Assembly: GCF_027923225.1 (NCBI RefSeq)
Contig: NZ_BSDI01000004.1
Coordinates: forward strand, 63,528-127,527
Direction: 5' to 3'
From: Phytohabitans aurantiacus
GTDB lineage: Bacteria; Actinomycetota; Actinomycetes; Mycobacteriales; Micromonosporaceae
Length of the DNA stretch: 64,000 bases
The notes under the pieces were generated by a model that saw only the letters and a list, made by a program, of their open reading frames with translations, made no database searches and was not told the DNA's origin. Position numbers and translations under genes: made by a program. Positions 35,001 to 43,395 of the stretch are shown piece by piece. Position 1 is the first letter of the stretch, and the number at the start of each line of letters is the position of its first letter.

Positions 35001-35182
35001 TCGACGATCTCGGGTGCGGCACCCGGATAGGTGGCCACGATGAACGCCGCGGGAAATTCGAGCGACGGCAAGAGCTGCTGCTTGAGCGAGGGAATGGCGA
35101 ACGCGCCGAACGCGGTGACCACCACCGCGATCAGGGCGACCAGACTGCGGTTGGCAAGGCTGAGTCTGGCGAGCGACGGCAT
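32006..35182 (-). CDS. RND-family (HAE1/AcrB-like) efflux permease
   Basis: About 1,058 residues from ATG at 35182 (MPSLARLSLANRSLVALIA); a GTG at 35194 would add four residues, but the AGGAG site overlaps it and fits the later ATG. Twelve membrane helices in two halves with two large outside loops, as in AcrB. The proton-relay pair is conserved in GRVVDDSIVVLENI. In diderms such pumps need an outer-membrane channel; in an actinomycete no such partner exists and none is encoded nearby, so it must work alone or with an unknown wall component. Confidence 0.9.
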   Translation of the reverse strand: MPSLARLSLANRSLVALIAVVVTAFGAFAIPSLKQQLLPSLEFPAAFIVATYPGAAPEIVEERVAEPIENGVQGIAGVDKVTSTSRMGSATVQVAFEFGTDVDDAVAKLQGALGRLGARLPAGVEPEVFAGGTDDLPAVVLAASGGADERALAGTLNQTVIPELSGIDGVRTVEVTGGRDEVVLITPDPAKLAASGVDARAIGAALQANGIAMPAGGLTQDDKTRTVQVGTPIGSVDDLRTVWVTGARGVNVRLGDLATVTQQLAEPTGFTRTNGKDSLGIEITAAPGGNAVEISREVRDRLDDLKAASGAELTVVFDQAPFVEKSIDSLTTEGLLGLLMAVLVILVFLLSVRSTLVTAVSIPLSVLVALIALWVGDYSLNLLTLGALTIAVGRVVDDSIVVLENIKRHLGYGEDKRKAILDGVREVSGAVTASTLTTVAVFAPIALVGGFVGQLFRPFAVTVTVALLASLLVSLTVIPVLAYWFLRPATGEGGAEAIRRAAEDREKTSYLQLAYLPVIGFALRRRWVTVGIGLAVLLGTMGLYSQVQRNFLDDSGQDTFTITQELPAGTSLAATDAAARKVEAVLTGRDDIESYQVTAGGGGLPWQGGGVTTASFSVTVKDGADAAETKEALRSELDGIDDAGEIAVGASGQSTDRIEVVVQAADAGTLATATEMVRQALAQTSGVEEISTNLADDVPRVDVVVDRTAAAQRGLTEAAVGALVSQAFRGDPVGRVTVAGAQQDVVVRFGVAPATVDELRAMPIAGAKLDDIADVTEVSGPVEVTRIDGVRAATVYGTAVSSDLGSVTDALAKRLDGLNLPTGSSYQIGGASADQQEAFADLGLAVLAAIAIVFVIMVAAFRSLVQPLILLVSVPFAATGAIGLLMLTGTPMGVPALIGVLMLVGIVVTNAIVLMDLINQYRAQGMSVRDSVVEGARRRLRPILMTAIATIFALLPMAFGLTGEGGFISQPLAIVVIGGLITSTLLTLVLVPTLYSLVEQAKERLLKKNAAPPVPAPRTPNGNGALVAPPPPVPSAALIEGTDQFEVLRLPKPKKRNV

Positions 35183-35347
35183 GGGGTAGCTCACTCCTGA
35201 GAAAATTGAGGCGCATGAGGTATGCGGCGACTCACCTTATCGACCGAACCGGCGGCTCGGTGTAGTGCATCCGACCCCTTTCGAATGTCCTGGCAGGTGG
35301 TGCGGCATCCTTGACACGGCACCACCACCGCTAGACAGGAGAGCACC

Positions 35348-36397
35348 ATGTGGCGCGGTCTGATCGAGGCGTACCGTGACCGGCTGCCGGTCACCGATGC
35401 CACCCCGGTGATCACGCTCCACGAGGGGAACACGCCGCTCGTACCGGCCCCGACGCTCTCCTCCCGGGTGGGCGCCGACGTCTACCTCAAGGTCGAGGGA
35501 GCGAACCCGACCGGATCCTTCAAGGACCGCGGCATGACGGTCGCCGTCTCCAAGGCGGTCGAAAGCGGTGCCAAGGCGATCATCTGCGCGTCGACCGGCA
35601 ACACGTCCGCGTCGGCGGCGGCGTACGCGGCACGTGCCGGGCTCACCTGCGCGGTCCTCGTGCCCCAGGGCAAGATCGCGCTGGGCAAGCTGGCACAGGC
35701 GCTCGTCCACGGCGCCCGGCTGCTCCAGGTCAGCGGCAACTTCGACGACTGCCTCGCGCTGGCGTCCAAGCTGTCGTTGGACTACCCGGTCGCGCTGGTC
35801 AACTCGGTCAACCCCGACCGCCTCGCCGGGCAGAAGACCGCCGCCTTCGAGATCATCGAAGCCCTCGGCGACGCGCCCGACATCCACTGCCTGCCCGTTG
35901 GCAACGCCGGCAACATCACCGCGTACTGGATGGGCTACGAGGAGGACTTCGCGGCCGGCAACTCCACCCGCAAGCCGAAGATGTACGGGTTCCAGGCGTC
36001 CGGCGCCGCCCCGATCGTCACCGGGCAGGCCGTCCGCGAGCCGTCGACCATCGCGACCGCGATCCGCATCGGCAACCCGGCGAGCTGGACCAAGGCGGTC
36101 GACGCGCGCGACGCCTCCGGCGGGCTCATCGAGGCCGTGACCGACCGCGAGATCCTGACCGCGTACCGGCTGCTGGCCCGCGACGTGGGCGTCTTCGTCG
36201 AGCTGGGCAGCGCGGCCAGCGTGGCCGGCCTGCTCCAGCAGGCCGAGGCCGGTCGCATCCCGGCTGGCGGCACCGTCGTCTGCACGGTGACCGGCCACGG
36301 CCTGAAGGACCCCGAGTGGGCCATCTCCACGGCTCCCAGCCCCACGACCATCAAGAACGACGTGCTGGCTGCGGCCAAGTCCCTGGACCTAGCGTGA
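35348..36397 (+). CDS. thrC: Threonine synthase
   Basis: PLP enzyme that turns O-phosphohomoserine into threonine. 349 residues. The PLP lysine is Lys59 in GSFKDRGMTVAV; the phosphate loop is PVGNAGNITAYWMG. An ATG at 35348 follows AGACAGGAGAGCACC, a good ribosome site. The stop TGA lies inside the palindromic GTGATCAGGGC element. The gene runs opposite to hom, with which it normally forms an operon in actinomycetes. Confidence 0.96.
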   Translation: MWRGLIEAYRDRLPVTDATPVITLHEGNTPLVPAPTLSSRVGADVYLKVEGANPTGSFKDRGMTVAVSKAVESGAKAIICASTGNTSASAAAYAARAGLTCAVLVPQGKIALGKLAQALVHGARLLQVSGNFDDCLALASKLSLDYPVALVNSVNPDRLAGQKTAAFEIIEALGDAPDIHCLPVGNAGNITAYWMGYEEDFAAGNSTRKPKMYGFQASGAAPIVTGQAVREPSTIATAIRIGNPASWTKAVDARDASGGLIEAVTDREILTAYRLLARDVGVFVELGSAASVAGLLQQAEAGRIPAGGTVVCTVTGHGLKDPEWAISTAPSPTTIKNDVLAAAKSLDLA

Positions 36398-36510
36398 TCA
36401 GGGCGTCCCTCAAGTCGTTAGAGCAACGTCAGGGATGAACGGTCCGAGTCGCTGCGCGGTGCTTGCGCACGACGGAGTAGGCGACTCGGACCGTTCACAG
36501 CCCTGATCAC
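36394..36510. terminator. Nested palindromic terminator, copy 2 of GTGATCAGGGC element
   Basis: Outer arms GTGATCAGGGC (36394-36404) and GCCCTGATCAC (36500-36510) enclose a copy of the CGTCCCTxAAGTCGTTAGAGC segment from copy 1. Then comes an inserted hairpin with perfect 17-bp arms: TGAACGGTCCGAGTCGC (36436-36452) and GCGACTCGGACCGTTCA (36481-36497). It sits between the convergent thrC and hom ends, so it should act as a two-way terminator. The thrC stop codon lies within the left arm. Confidence 0.8.
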
Positions 36511-36521
36511 GAAGGACGGGG

Positions 36522-37823
36522 CTACGTCGTGGCGCCCTCTACTCTCAGGACGCTGGCGATCGAGCGGACGATGTCGAGCGCCTGAAGCTCGCGGACCGTC
36601 GCGGCCAGCGCGGCATCCGGGGCGCCGTGGGTGACGATCACGAGGATCGCGTCGTCGCCCCGGCCCGACTGGCGCACCGTGGCGATCGAGACATCGTGCT
36701 TGGCGAACACGCCGGCCACAGCGGCCAGTACACCAGCGCGGTCGGCCACGTCGAGGCTGATGTGGTAGCGGGTCACCACCTCGCCCATCGGCCGGACGGG
36801 CAGGTCGGCGTACGCGGACTCGCTCGCTGACCGTACCCCTGCCAGGCGGTTGCGCCCGACGGCGACGATGTCGCCGAGCACGGCGCTCGCGGTCGGCGCG
36901 CCTCCGGCGCCACGGCCGTAGAACATGAGCTGCCCCGCGGCTTCGGCCTCGACGAACACCGCGTTGAACGCGTCGCCGACGCTCGCCAGCGGATGGGTGC
37001 GCGGGATCATCGCCGGGTGCACCCGCACGCTCACGGAGTCACCGGACGGGCCGGAGACGCGCGAGGCGATGCAGAGCAGCTTGATCGTGCAGCCCATGGC
37101 CTTGGCGCTGGCCACGTCGGCGGCGCTGACCTCGGTGATGCCCTCGCGGTGCACGTCGGCGGCGCCCACGCGACTGTGGAACGCCAGGGACGCGAGGATC
37201 GCCGCTTTCGCCGCCGCGTCGAAACCGTCGACGTCGGCGGTGGGGTCGGCTTCGGCGTATCCGAGAGCGGTCGCCTCTTCCAGTGCCTCGGTGAAGCTGG
37301 CGCCGCTGGAATCCATGGACGACAGGATGTAGTTCGTGGTGCCGTTGACGATGCCCGTCACGCGCGTGATCTTGTCGCCGTGCAGCGACTCGCGCAGCGG
37401 GCGCAACAGCGGGATCGCCCCGGCGACGGCCGCCTCGTAGTACAGGTCGGAGCCGCCCTCGGTAGCCGCGTCGTGCAGCGTGCCGCCGTCTTCGGCGAGC
37501 AGGGCCTTGTTGGCGGTCACGACGCTCTTCCCAGCACGCAGCGCCTCGACCAGCCAGGTGCGTGCCGGCTCGATGCCGCCGACGACCTCGACGACCACGT
37601 CGACGTCGTCGCGCTTGACCAGGCCGAGGGCGTCGGTGGTGAACAGCGCCGGGTCGACGGGCAGATCGCCGCGGTCGCGGGCGAGCCGGCGAACGGCGAT
37701 GCCGGCGATCTCGATCGGGGCGCCGATCCGTGCCGTCAGGTCATCCGCCTGCTCGTGCAACAGCCGGACGACCTCGGCGCCGACCGTGCCGCACCCCAAC
37801 AGAGCCAAGCGAACAGGTTTCAT
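36522..37823 (-). CDS. hom: Homoserine dehydrogenase
   Basis: NAD(P)H-dependent reduction of aspartate semialdehyde to homoserine, branch point to threonine and methionine. 433 residues from MKPVRLALLGCGTVGAEVV (Rossmann GxGxxG). The catalytic domain motif is GIVNGTTNYILSSM with ALGYAEADPTADVDGFDAAAK. A C-terminal ACT domain (about 345-430, YHISLDVADRAGVLAAVAGVFAKHDVSI) suggests threonine feedback control. The start overlaps the lysA stop (ATGA). Confidence 0.96.
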   Translation of the reverse strand: MKPVRLALLGCGTVGAEVVRLLHEQADDLTARIGAPIEIAGIAVRRLARDRGDLPVDPALFTTDALGLVKRDDVDVVVEVVGGIEPARTWLVEALRAGKSVVTANKALLAEDGGTLHDAATEGGSDLYYEAAVAGAIPLLRPLRESLHGDKITRVTGIVNGTTNYILSSMDSSGASFTEALEEATALGYAEADPTADVDGFDAAAKAAILASLAFHSRVGAADVHREGITEVSAADVASAKAMGCTIKLLCIASRVSGPSGDSVSVRVHPAMIPRTHPLASVGDAFNAVFVEAEAAGQLMFYGRGAGGAPTASAVLGDIVAVGRNRLAGVRSASESAYADLPVRPMGEVVTRYHISLDVADRAGVLAAVAGVFAKHDVSIATVRQSGRGDDAILVIVTHGAPDAALAATVRELQALDIVRSIASVLRVEGATT

Positions 37824-39205
37824 CCCACATCCAATGCCAACAGGTCGTCCTCGGTCTCCCGCCGGACGATCACCCGAGCCCGCCCGTCGCGCACGGCGAG
37901 CACCGGTGGCCTGGGCACGTGGTTGTAGTTGCTGGCCATGCTCCGGCAATAGGCTCCCGTGCCGGGTACGGCAAGAAGATCTCCGGGCTGCACGTCGGCG
38001 GGCAGGAATTCATCCTTAACAACCACGTCCCCGGACTCGCAATGTTTTCCCACCACCCGAGCGAGGATCGGGCCGGCTTCCGACGTGCGGGACGCCACGG
38101 TCGCCGAGTACGACGCGTCGTAGAGCGCGGTGCGGATGTTGTCGCTCATGCCACCGTCGACGCTCACGTAGGTGCGGATGCCGTCGACGTCCTTGACCGT
38201 GCCGACCTCGTAGAGCGTGAAGACAGCCGGACCGACGATCGCCCGGCCGGGCTCGATCGACAGGTGCGGCACCGCTAGCTGCAGCGCCTCACACTCGCCC
38301 TCGACGATCTTGGTGAGCCGCTTGGCCAGGTCAGCGGGGGGTGCCGGGTCGTCCTGCGTCGTGTACGCGATGCCGAAACCACCGCCGAGGTCGAGCTCGG
38401 GCAACTCGACGCCGCGCGCCTCGCGGATCTGGGCCTGTAGCCCGAGCACCCGCTTGGCCGATACCTCGAAGCCGCTGGTGTCGAAGATCTGCGAGCCGAT
38501 GTGGGAGTGCAGGCCGCGCAGGTCGAGCACGCCCTCGTCGATGATCTTCAGCGCCGCCTGGACCGCCGACCCGCCGGCGAGCGAGAACCCGAACTTCTGG
38601 TCTTCGTGGGCGGTCGCGATGAACTCGTGCGTGTGCGCCTCGACACCGACCGTCACCCGGATGAGCACGCTCGGGCGCTTGCCGAACTCGCGCGCCAGCG
38701 CGGTCAGCCGGTCGATCTCGTGGAACGAGTCGACGATGATCCGTCCCACCCCGGCCTCGACCGCACGGGTGAGCTCGGCCACGGACTTGTTGTTGCCGTG
38801 GAAGCCGATCCGCTCGGGCGGCATGCCCGCGGACAGCGCCGTGGCCAGCTCCCCGCCGCTGCACACGTCGAGGTGCAGGCCCTCCTCGGCGATGATCCGG
38901 ACGACGGCCCGGCACAGGAACGCCTTGCCCGCGTAGTACACGTCGCAGCCGTCGAACGCCGCCAGGAAGTCACGGCATCGGGCGCGCATGTCACCCTCGT
39001 CGAGCACGTACGCCGGAGTACCGAACTCCTCCGCCAGGGCCCGGACGCTGAGGTCGCCGACGGCGAGCGCGCCGTCGGCGGCTCGCGCGACGCCGGTGGG
39101 CCACAGGTGCGGCACGAGGGCGTTGACGTCTTCAGGGGTACGCAGCCAGGCGGGCCCCCGGCTGCCAAGGTCGCCGTGCAGCGCCCCCGCTTCGTGCGCC
39201 CTCAT
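37820..39205 (-). CDS. lysA: Diaminopimelate decarboxylase
   Basis: PLP enzyme that decarboxylates meso-diaminopimelate to lysine. 461 residues. The PLP lysine is in DVYYAGKAFLC (near 95), and the active-site HSHIG-type motif appears as LHSHIGSQIFDTSGF; ESGDVVVKDEFLP is the C-terminal substrate Cys/Glu region. Start ATG follows the argS stop directly (TAGATG), and hom overlaps its end, so argS-lysA-hom look like one unit. Confidence 0.96.
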   Translation of the reverse strand: MRAHEAGALHGDLGSRGPAWLRTPEDVNALVPHLWPTGVARAADGALAVGDLSVRALAEEFGTPAYVLDEGDMRARCRDFLAAFDGCDVYYAGKAFLCRAVVRIIAEEGLHLDVCSGGELATALSAGMPPERIGFHGNNKSVAELTRAVEAGVGRIIVDSFHEIDRLTALAREFGKRPSVLIRVTVGVEAHTHEFIATAHEDQKFGFSLAGGSAVQAALKIIDEGVLDLRGLHSHIGSQIFDTSGFEVSAKRVLGLQAQIREARGVELPELDLGGGFGIAYTTQDDPAPPADLAKRLTKIVEGECEALQLAVPHLSIEPGRAIVGPAVFTLYEVGTVKDVDGIRTYVSVDGGMSDNIRTALYDASYSATVASRTSEAGPILARVVGKHCESGDVVVKDEFLPADVQPGDLLAVPGTGAYCRSMASNYNHVPRPPVLAVRDGRARVIVRRETEDDLLALDVG

Positions 39206-40849
39206 CTACATCCTCTCGGGGGCGGAGACGCCCAAAAGATCCAAACCGTTAGCGATCACGGTACGCGTGGCGTCGTTCAGCCACAGCCTGGTCCGGTGGA
39301 GATCACCGATCGGTTCGTCACCCTTGGGGAGGATGCGACAGTTGTCATAGAACCGGTGGTAATTGCCGGACAGGTCTTCCAGGTACCGGGCGATCCGGTG
39401 GGGCTCGCGCAGCTCGGCCGCGGTGGCGACAACGGATGGGTACTCGCCGAGCGCCTTGAGCAGCTCGTTTTCCTTCTCGTGGTCGAGCAGCTCGGGCCGG
39501 AAGGAGTCGGCGTCACCGCGGCTCAGCCCCACCTCGGCCGCGTTGCGGGCGACGCTGGCGGTGCGGGCGGCCACGTACTGCACGTAGTAGACCGGGTTGT
39601 CGCGCGTCGACCGGGTCCACAGCTCGACGTCGATGTCGATCGGCGAGTCAGCTGAGTACCGTGCCAGCGCGTACCGGGCGGCGTCGACGCCGATCGCCTC
39701 GACCACGTCTTCGAGCGTGACCACGGTGCCGGCCCGCTTGCTCATCCGCACCGGCACGCCGTCGCGTACCAGGTTGACCATCTGCCCGATCATGATCTCC
39801 AGATGGGTGTCGGGGTCGTCGCCGAAGCACGACACCATCGCCCGCATCCGGCCGATGTATCCGTGGTGGTCGGCGCCCAGCATCATCACCACGCGCTCGA
39901 AGGCCCGCTCGCGCTTGTCCAGGTAGTAGGCGCAGTCTGCGGCGAAGTAGGTCCATTCGCCGTCGGACTTGCGCAGGACCCGGTCCTTGTCGTCGCCGAA
40001 GTCGGTGGTGCGCAGCCAGATCGCGCCATCGGCCTCGAAGACGTGGCCCTGCTCACGCAGCCGGGTCAACGCGTGGTCGAGCTCACCCCGGCTGTGCAGG
40101 TCGGACTCGCGGAAGTAGAGGTCGAAGTGCACACCGAAGCCGGTCAGCGAGGACTCGATCTCGGCGAGCATCCGCTCGACACCCACGCTCCGGAACGTCG
40201 CCAGGTCGGCGTCGGGGTGGTCGCGCGTGATGCCCTCGGCGATCTCCGCGATGTAGGCGCCCGCGTATCCGTCTTCGGGCGTCGGCTCGCCCCGCGAGGC
40301 GGCCAGCAGCGACTGGGCGAACCGGTCGATCTGCGTGCCCGCGTCGTTCACGTAGTACTCGGTGCCCACCTCGGCTCCGACCGCGCGCAGCAACCGAGCC
40401 AGCGCGTCGCCGAGCGCCGCCCACCGGACGCCACCGATGTGCACGGGACCGGTCGGGTTCGCCGAGACGAACTCCAGGTTGATCTTCTGGCCGGCGAGCC
40501 GCTCGCTGTGCCCGTACTCCTTGCCGGCCTGCACGACCACGCGGGCGAGCTGGCCGGCGGCGGCCGCGTCGAGGCGGATGTTGAGGAAGCCGGGGCCGGC
40601 GATCTCGACCGATTTGATGCCGGGCGTGCGGCCAAGCTGATCGGCGAGGCCGGCGGCCAGGTCGCGGGGTGGTACTCCCGACTTCTTCGCCAGCTGTAGT
40701 GCCAGCGTGGACGCGTAGTCACCATGCTCAGGGTTGCGGGGTCGCTCAACCGCCGTCGACTCCGGTAGCGCGGTCGGGTCGAGCCCACGCTCGGCGAAAA
40801 GCGCGTGGGCAGCCGCTAATACGGCGTCTGCGAGCTTGGCGGGAGTCAC
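39206..40849 (-). CDS. argS: Arginyl-tRNA synthetase
   Basis: Class I synthetase charging tRNA-Arg. 547 residues. The HIGH motif is PTGPVHIGG; the KMSKS loop is VRMSKRAGTVV. The C-terminal DALR anticodon domain ends AVIANGLDLLGVSAPERM. First gene of the argS-lysA-hom group on the minus strand; it diverges from the DUF3105 gene across 109 bp that must hold both promoters. Confidence 0.97.
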   Translation of the reverse strand: MTPAKLADAVLAAAHALFAERGLDPTALPESTAVERPRNPEHGDYASTLALQLAKKSGVPPRDLAAGLADQLGRTPGIKSVEIAGPGFLNIRLDAAAAGQLARVVVQAGKEYGHSERLAGQKINLEFVSANPTGPVHIGGVRWAALGDALARLLRAVGAEVGTEYYVNDAGTQIDRFAQSLLAASRGEPTPEDGYAGAYIAEIAEGITRDHPDADLATFRSVGVERMLAEIESSLTGFGVHFDLYFRESDLHSRGELDHALTRLREQGHVFEADGAIWLRTTDFGDDKDRVLRKSDGEWTYFAADCAYYLDKRERAFERVVMMLGADHHGYIGRMRAMVSCFGDDPDTHLEIMIGQMVNLVRDGVPVRMSKRAGTVVTLEDVVEAIGVDAARYALARYSADSPIDIDVELWTRSTRDNPVYYVQYVAARTASVARNAAEVGLSRGDADSFRPELLDHEKENELLKALGEYPSVVATAAELREPHRIARYLEDLSGNYHRFYDNCRILPKGDEPIGDLHRTRLWLNDATRTVIANGLDLLGVSAPERM

Positions 40850-40958
40850 CGAGTCATGTTACCGGGGGTACAGTGGGTGCTTCGGCGGCGACCCTGTCGA
40901 TCGATGTGTTGCGTCGATCAACCGCCCACCCCTTGACCGACCGACCTGACGAGGCACC

Positions 40959-41807
40959 ATGAGCATCAGTACCCCGGCCGGCGACAAGCGCCGTCCGTCC
41001 GCGGTCAGCACCGGCAAGAAGCCGCCTGCGGGTAAGTCCTCTTCCTCTTCGACCTCCTCGACCTCGACGGCTCGCAAGCCGTCGACCGCCAGCAAGGCCG
41101 CGGGGACCGCGGCCCGTCCTGGCGGCAAGGCCGGTGGTGCCGGCGGTGGCGGCAAGGGTCGCAAGCCGATCACGCCGGTCAAGGTCAGCCAGGGGCGCAG
41201 TTGGGGCCCGATCGCGATGTTCGTCGCCGTCGGCGTGATTGCGGCCGGCATCATCGGGTACGGCTCATGGGCCGCTTTCAAGGGCTCCCAGCCATGGGAG
41301 CAGAAGGCCGCCGACATCGACGGGATCGTCAACTACCGGGACAACCCGGACAAGACACTCACCGAGGCCAACCACGCGTGGGGCCCGCTGACCTACAAGC
41401 TCACCCCGCCGGTCGGCGGCAACCACAACTACAACTGGCAGAACTGCATGGGTGACGTCTACGACGCCCCCATCGCCAACGAGCACGCGGTGCACGCCAT
41501 GGAGCACGGCGCGGTCTGGGTCGCGTACAAGAGCGGTCTGGCCGCCGACCAGGTGGAGAAGCTCGCCAGCAAGGTGCGCGGCAACGAGTACATGCTGATG
41601 AGCCCGATCGAGAACCTCGACCACGAGGTCTCGCTCCAGGCGTGGGGCTACCAGCTCAAGGTCGACAGCGTCGACGACGGCCGCATCGACCAGTTCATCA
41701 GCGCGCTGCGCCAGAACGCCACGGTCGAGGCGGGAGCCACCTGCTCCGGCGGCATCACGGCCACCGGCACCACGCCGCGCGACATCGGCAAGGACCAGCA
41801 GGGCGGC
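40959..41807 (+). CDS. DUF3105 membrane protein with Ser/Thr/Lys-rich cytoplasmic head
   Basis: About 283 residues. Residues 1-80 are a low-complexity head (SSSSSTSSTSTARK, GGAGGGGKGRKP), then one membrane helix (82-104) and the outside DUF3105 domain with its signature PPVGGNHNYNWQNCMGDVYD and HAVHAMEHGAVWVAY. The His, Asn and Glu around HNYNWQNC and HAMEHG could bind metal. Its TGA stop shares a base with the next ATG (TGATG; the stop ends at 41810). DUF3105 and DUF305 genes often pair in actinomycetes; the function is not known. Confidence 0.85.
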
Positions 41808-41809
41808 TG

Positions 41810-42475
41810 ATGAGCGTCTCCGTGGAGTCCGACCCCGAGTCGCCGGAGATCGACGACGCGGTTCCGCCAGCCCGCCGGCGCTTCGGTGTCGCCGGCTGGT
41901 TGGCGGCCGGCGTCGCACTGGGCCTCCTCCTGGGCCTCGTGGCCGGGCTACTGATCGTCCCGTCATTCACCCGGCCGGGCGAAGACTCGGCCGAGGCCGG
42001 GTTCGCCCGGGACATGTCGACGCACCACGCCCAGGCCGTCGAGATGGGCATGCTCGCCCACCAGAAGGCCAGCGACAGCGACGTGCGCACGCTCGGCGGC
42101 GACATCGCGCTGACCCAGCAGGCCCAGATCGGGATGATGCAGGCGTGGCTACGCGAGTGGAAGCTCGGCCCCACCGGTTCGCAGCCGCGCATGGCGTGGA
42201 TGCCCGAGGGCAGCGCCGGCCTCGAAAACGGCCTGATGCCGGGTATGGCGACAGACGCCGAGCGCGCTCAATTGCGCAGCGCCACCGGCAAGGCGTTCGA
42301 CGTGCTCTTCCTCCAGCTGATGATCAAGCATCACCTCGGCGGCATCCACATGGCCGAAGAGGTGGTCAAGCTGACCGACAACGCCGAGGTGCTCCGGCTC
42401 GCGCAGGGCATGGTCGCCAACCAGCGCAACGAGGTGGCCGCCTTCCAGCAGCTCCTGACGAAGCTCGGTGGATAA
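41810..42475 (+). CDS. DUF305 ferritin-like membrane protein
   Basis: 221 residues from MSVSVESDPE. One membrane helix (27-50) leads to an outside helical bundle of DUF305, carrying HHAQAVEMGMLAH (72-84) and LMIKHHLGGIHMAEE; the His, Met and Glu pairs on opposite helices suggest metal binding (copper or iron is a common proposal for this family). The start overlaps the DUF3105 stop by one base, so the two proteins probably work together at the outer face of the membrane. Confidence 0.85.
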   Translation: MSVSVESDPESPEIDDAVPPARRRFGVAGWLAAGVALGLLLGLVAGLLIVPSFTRPGEDSAEAGFARDMSTHHAQAVEMGMLAHQKASDSDVRTLGGDIALTQQAQIGMMQAWLREWKLGPTGSQPRMAWMPEGSAGLENGLMPGMATDAERAQLRSATGKAFDVLFLQLMIKHHLGGIHMAEEVVKLTDNAEVLRLAQGMVANQRNEVAAFQQLLTKLGG

Positions 42476-42553
42476 AGTCGGATAAATCGTGACTCTCCGG
42501 AGCTTTCTGTTCACCCAGCGCTACCTGTCCGAATCGGACTCGTTGTCCGGGAC

Positions 42554-43213
42554 GTGGGGGTTGTACTTGGTGACGGACGACGATCAATCGCAAACTGGTG
42601 CCGGCGGTATGCGAGCGGAGGCGACGGCGCGGTAGCCGCCCGCCGCCGGCACGGAGCGCTCACTCGTGAGCAGGAGCTCCGACTCATCGACATGCTGCGC
42701 GACGCGTTCCCCGAAGACTTCGGGTTGGCCGGAAGCCTGTGGACCCGCCAGAGTGTGCTCGGATTGGTCGAGCAGACATACGGCATCCCGCTCAGCGTGC
42801 CCGGCATCGCCCGGTACCTGCGCGCCTGGGGCCTCGCACCGCGGGAACCCGTCGACCGGGCCTGCGCCCTCTGCGCGATGGCGGTCGTACAGTGGCAGTC
42901 TGACCGGTACCCGGAGATCCTTCAGGCCGCGCAGCTCGAACGCGCCGACCTGTACTGGGCCGGCCGCACCCGCCTGCACGGCGTCTCACCCGCGACAGAG
43001 GTCGTAGCGGCGGTGTCGACCCGCGGCTGGGTCCGCTTCCTGGTCACCGGCGAAACGGCGCTACCGCGCGAATTCCTGAGCCGGCTAGCGTCACAGGCAG
43101 GCCGGGACGTGCACGTGGTGGTAGACGGCTCATGGGCAACCACCGAATGGCCCCGCCGGATCCCAGACGGCGTGGTGCTACACGCGTTGCCGACATGCGA
43201 ACGGGGACGCTGA
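42554..43213 (+). pseudogene. IS630-like transposase remnant, intact frame but catalytic residues lost
   Basis: 219 residues from GTG. The middle part, LWTRQSVLGLVEQTYGIPLSVPGIARYLRAWGL, is the second winged-helix domain of IS630-family transposases. The catalytic region follows in altered form: IS630 enzymes read WGDET here, this one reads LYWAGRTRLHG, so the first catalytic Asp is gone. A later VVVDGSWATTEWP keeps one Asp, and the C-terminus stops before the final acidic residue. The N-terminal first HTH is also missing. It may be decaying or recruited as a DNA-binding protein. It stands between DUF305 and tRNA-Arg. Confidence 0.65.
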
Positions 43214-43263
43214 GTCGGTTCGGCGACGGCGGGGGGAGCCTGCTACTCTTCGTTGGTCGCTGA

Positions 43264-43338
43264 GCCCCCGTAGCTCAGGGGATAGAGCACCGCCCTCCGG
43301 AGGCGGGAGCGCAGGTTCGAATCCTGCCGGGGGCACCA
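43264..43338 (+). tRNA. tRNA-Arg (anticodon CCG)
   Basis: Full cloverleaf: acceptor GCCCCCG/CGGGGGC, D-arm GCTC/GAGC, anticodon stem CCGCC/GGCGG with loop CTCCGGA (anticodon CCG), T-arm GCAGG/CCTGC with loop TTCGAAT, discriminator A and an encoded CCA. It reads CGG codons. No integrated element is evident on either side. Confidence 0.97.
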
Positions 43339-43344
43339 GCTTTC

Positions 43345-43382
43345 GCGCTCCACGTCCGCTGAGATGCACGGACCTGGAGCGC
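43345..43382 (+). terminator. tRNA-Arg terminator hairpin
   Basis: Arms GCGCTCCACGTCCG and CGGACCTGGAGCGC (14 bp with one mismatch) enclose 10 nt just after the tRNA; TTGTCATTTCT follows as a weak U-rich tail. Confidence 0.7.
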
Positions 43383-43395
43383 TTGTCATTTCTGC

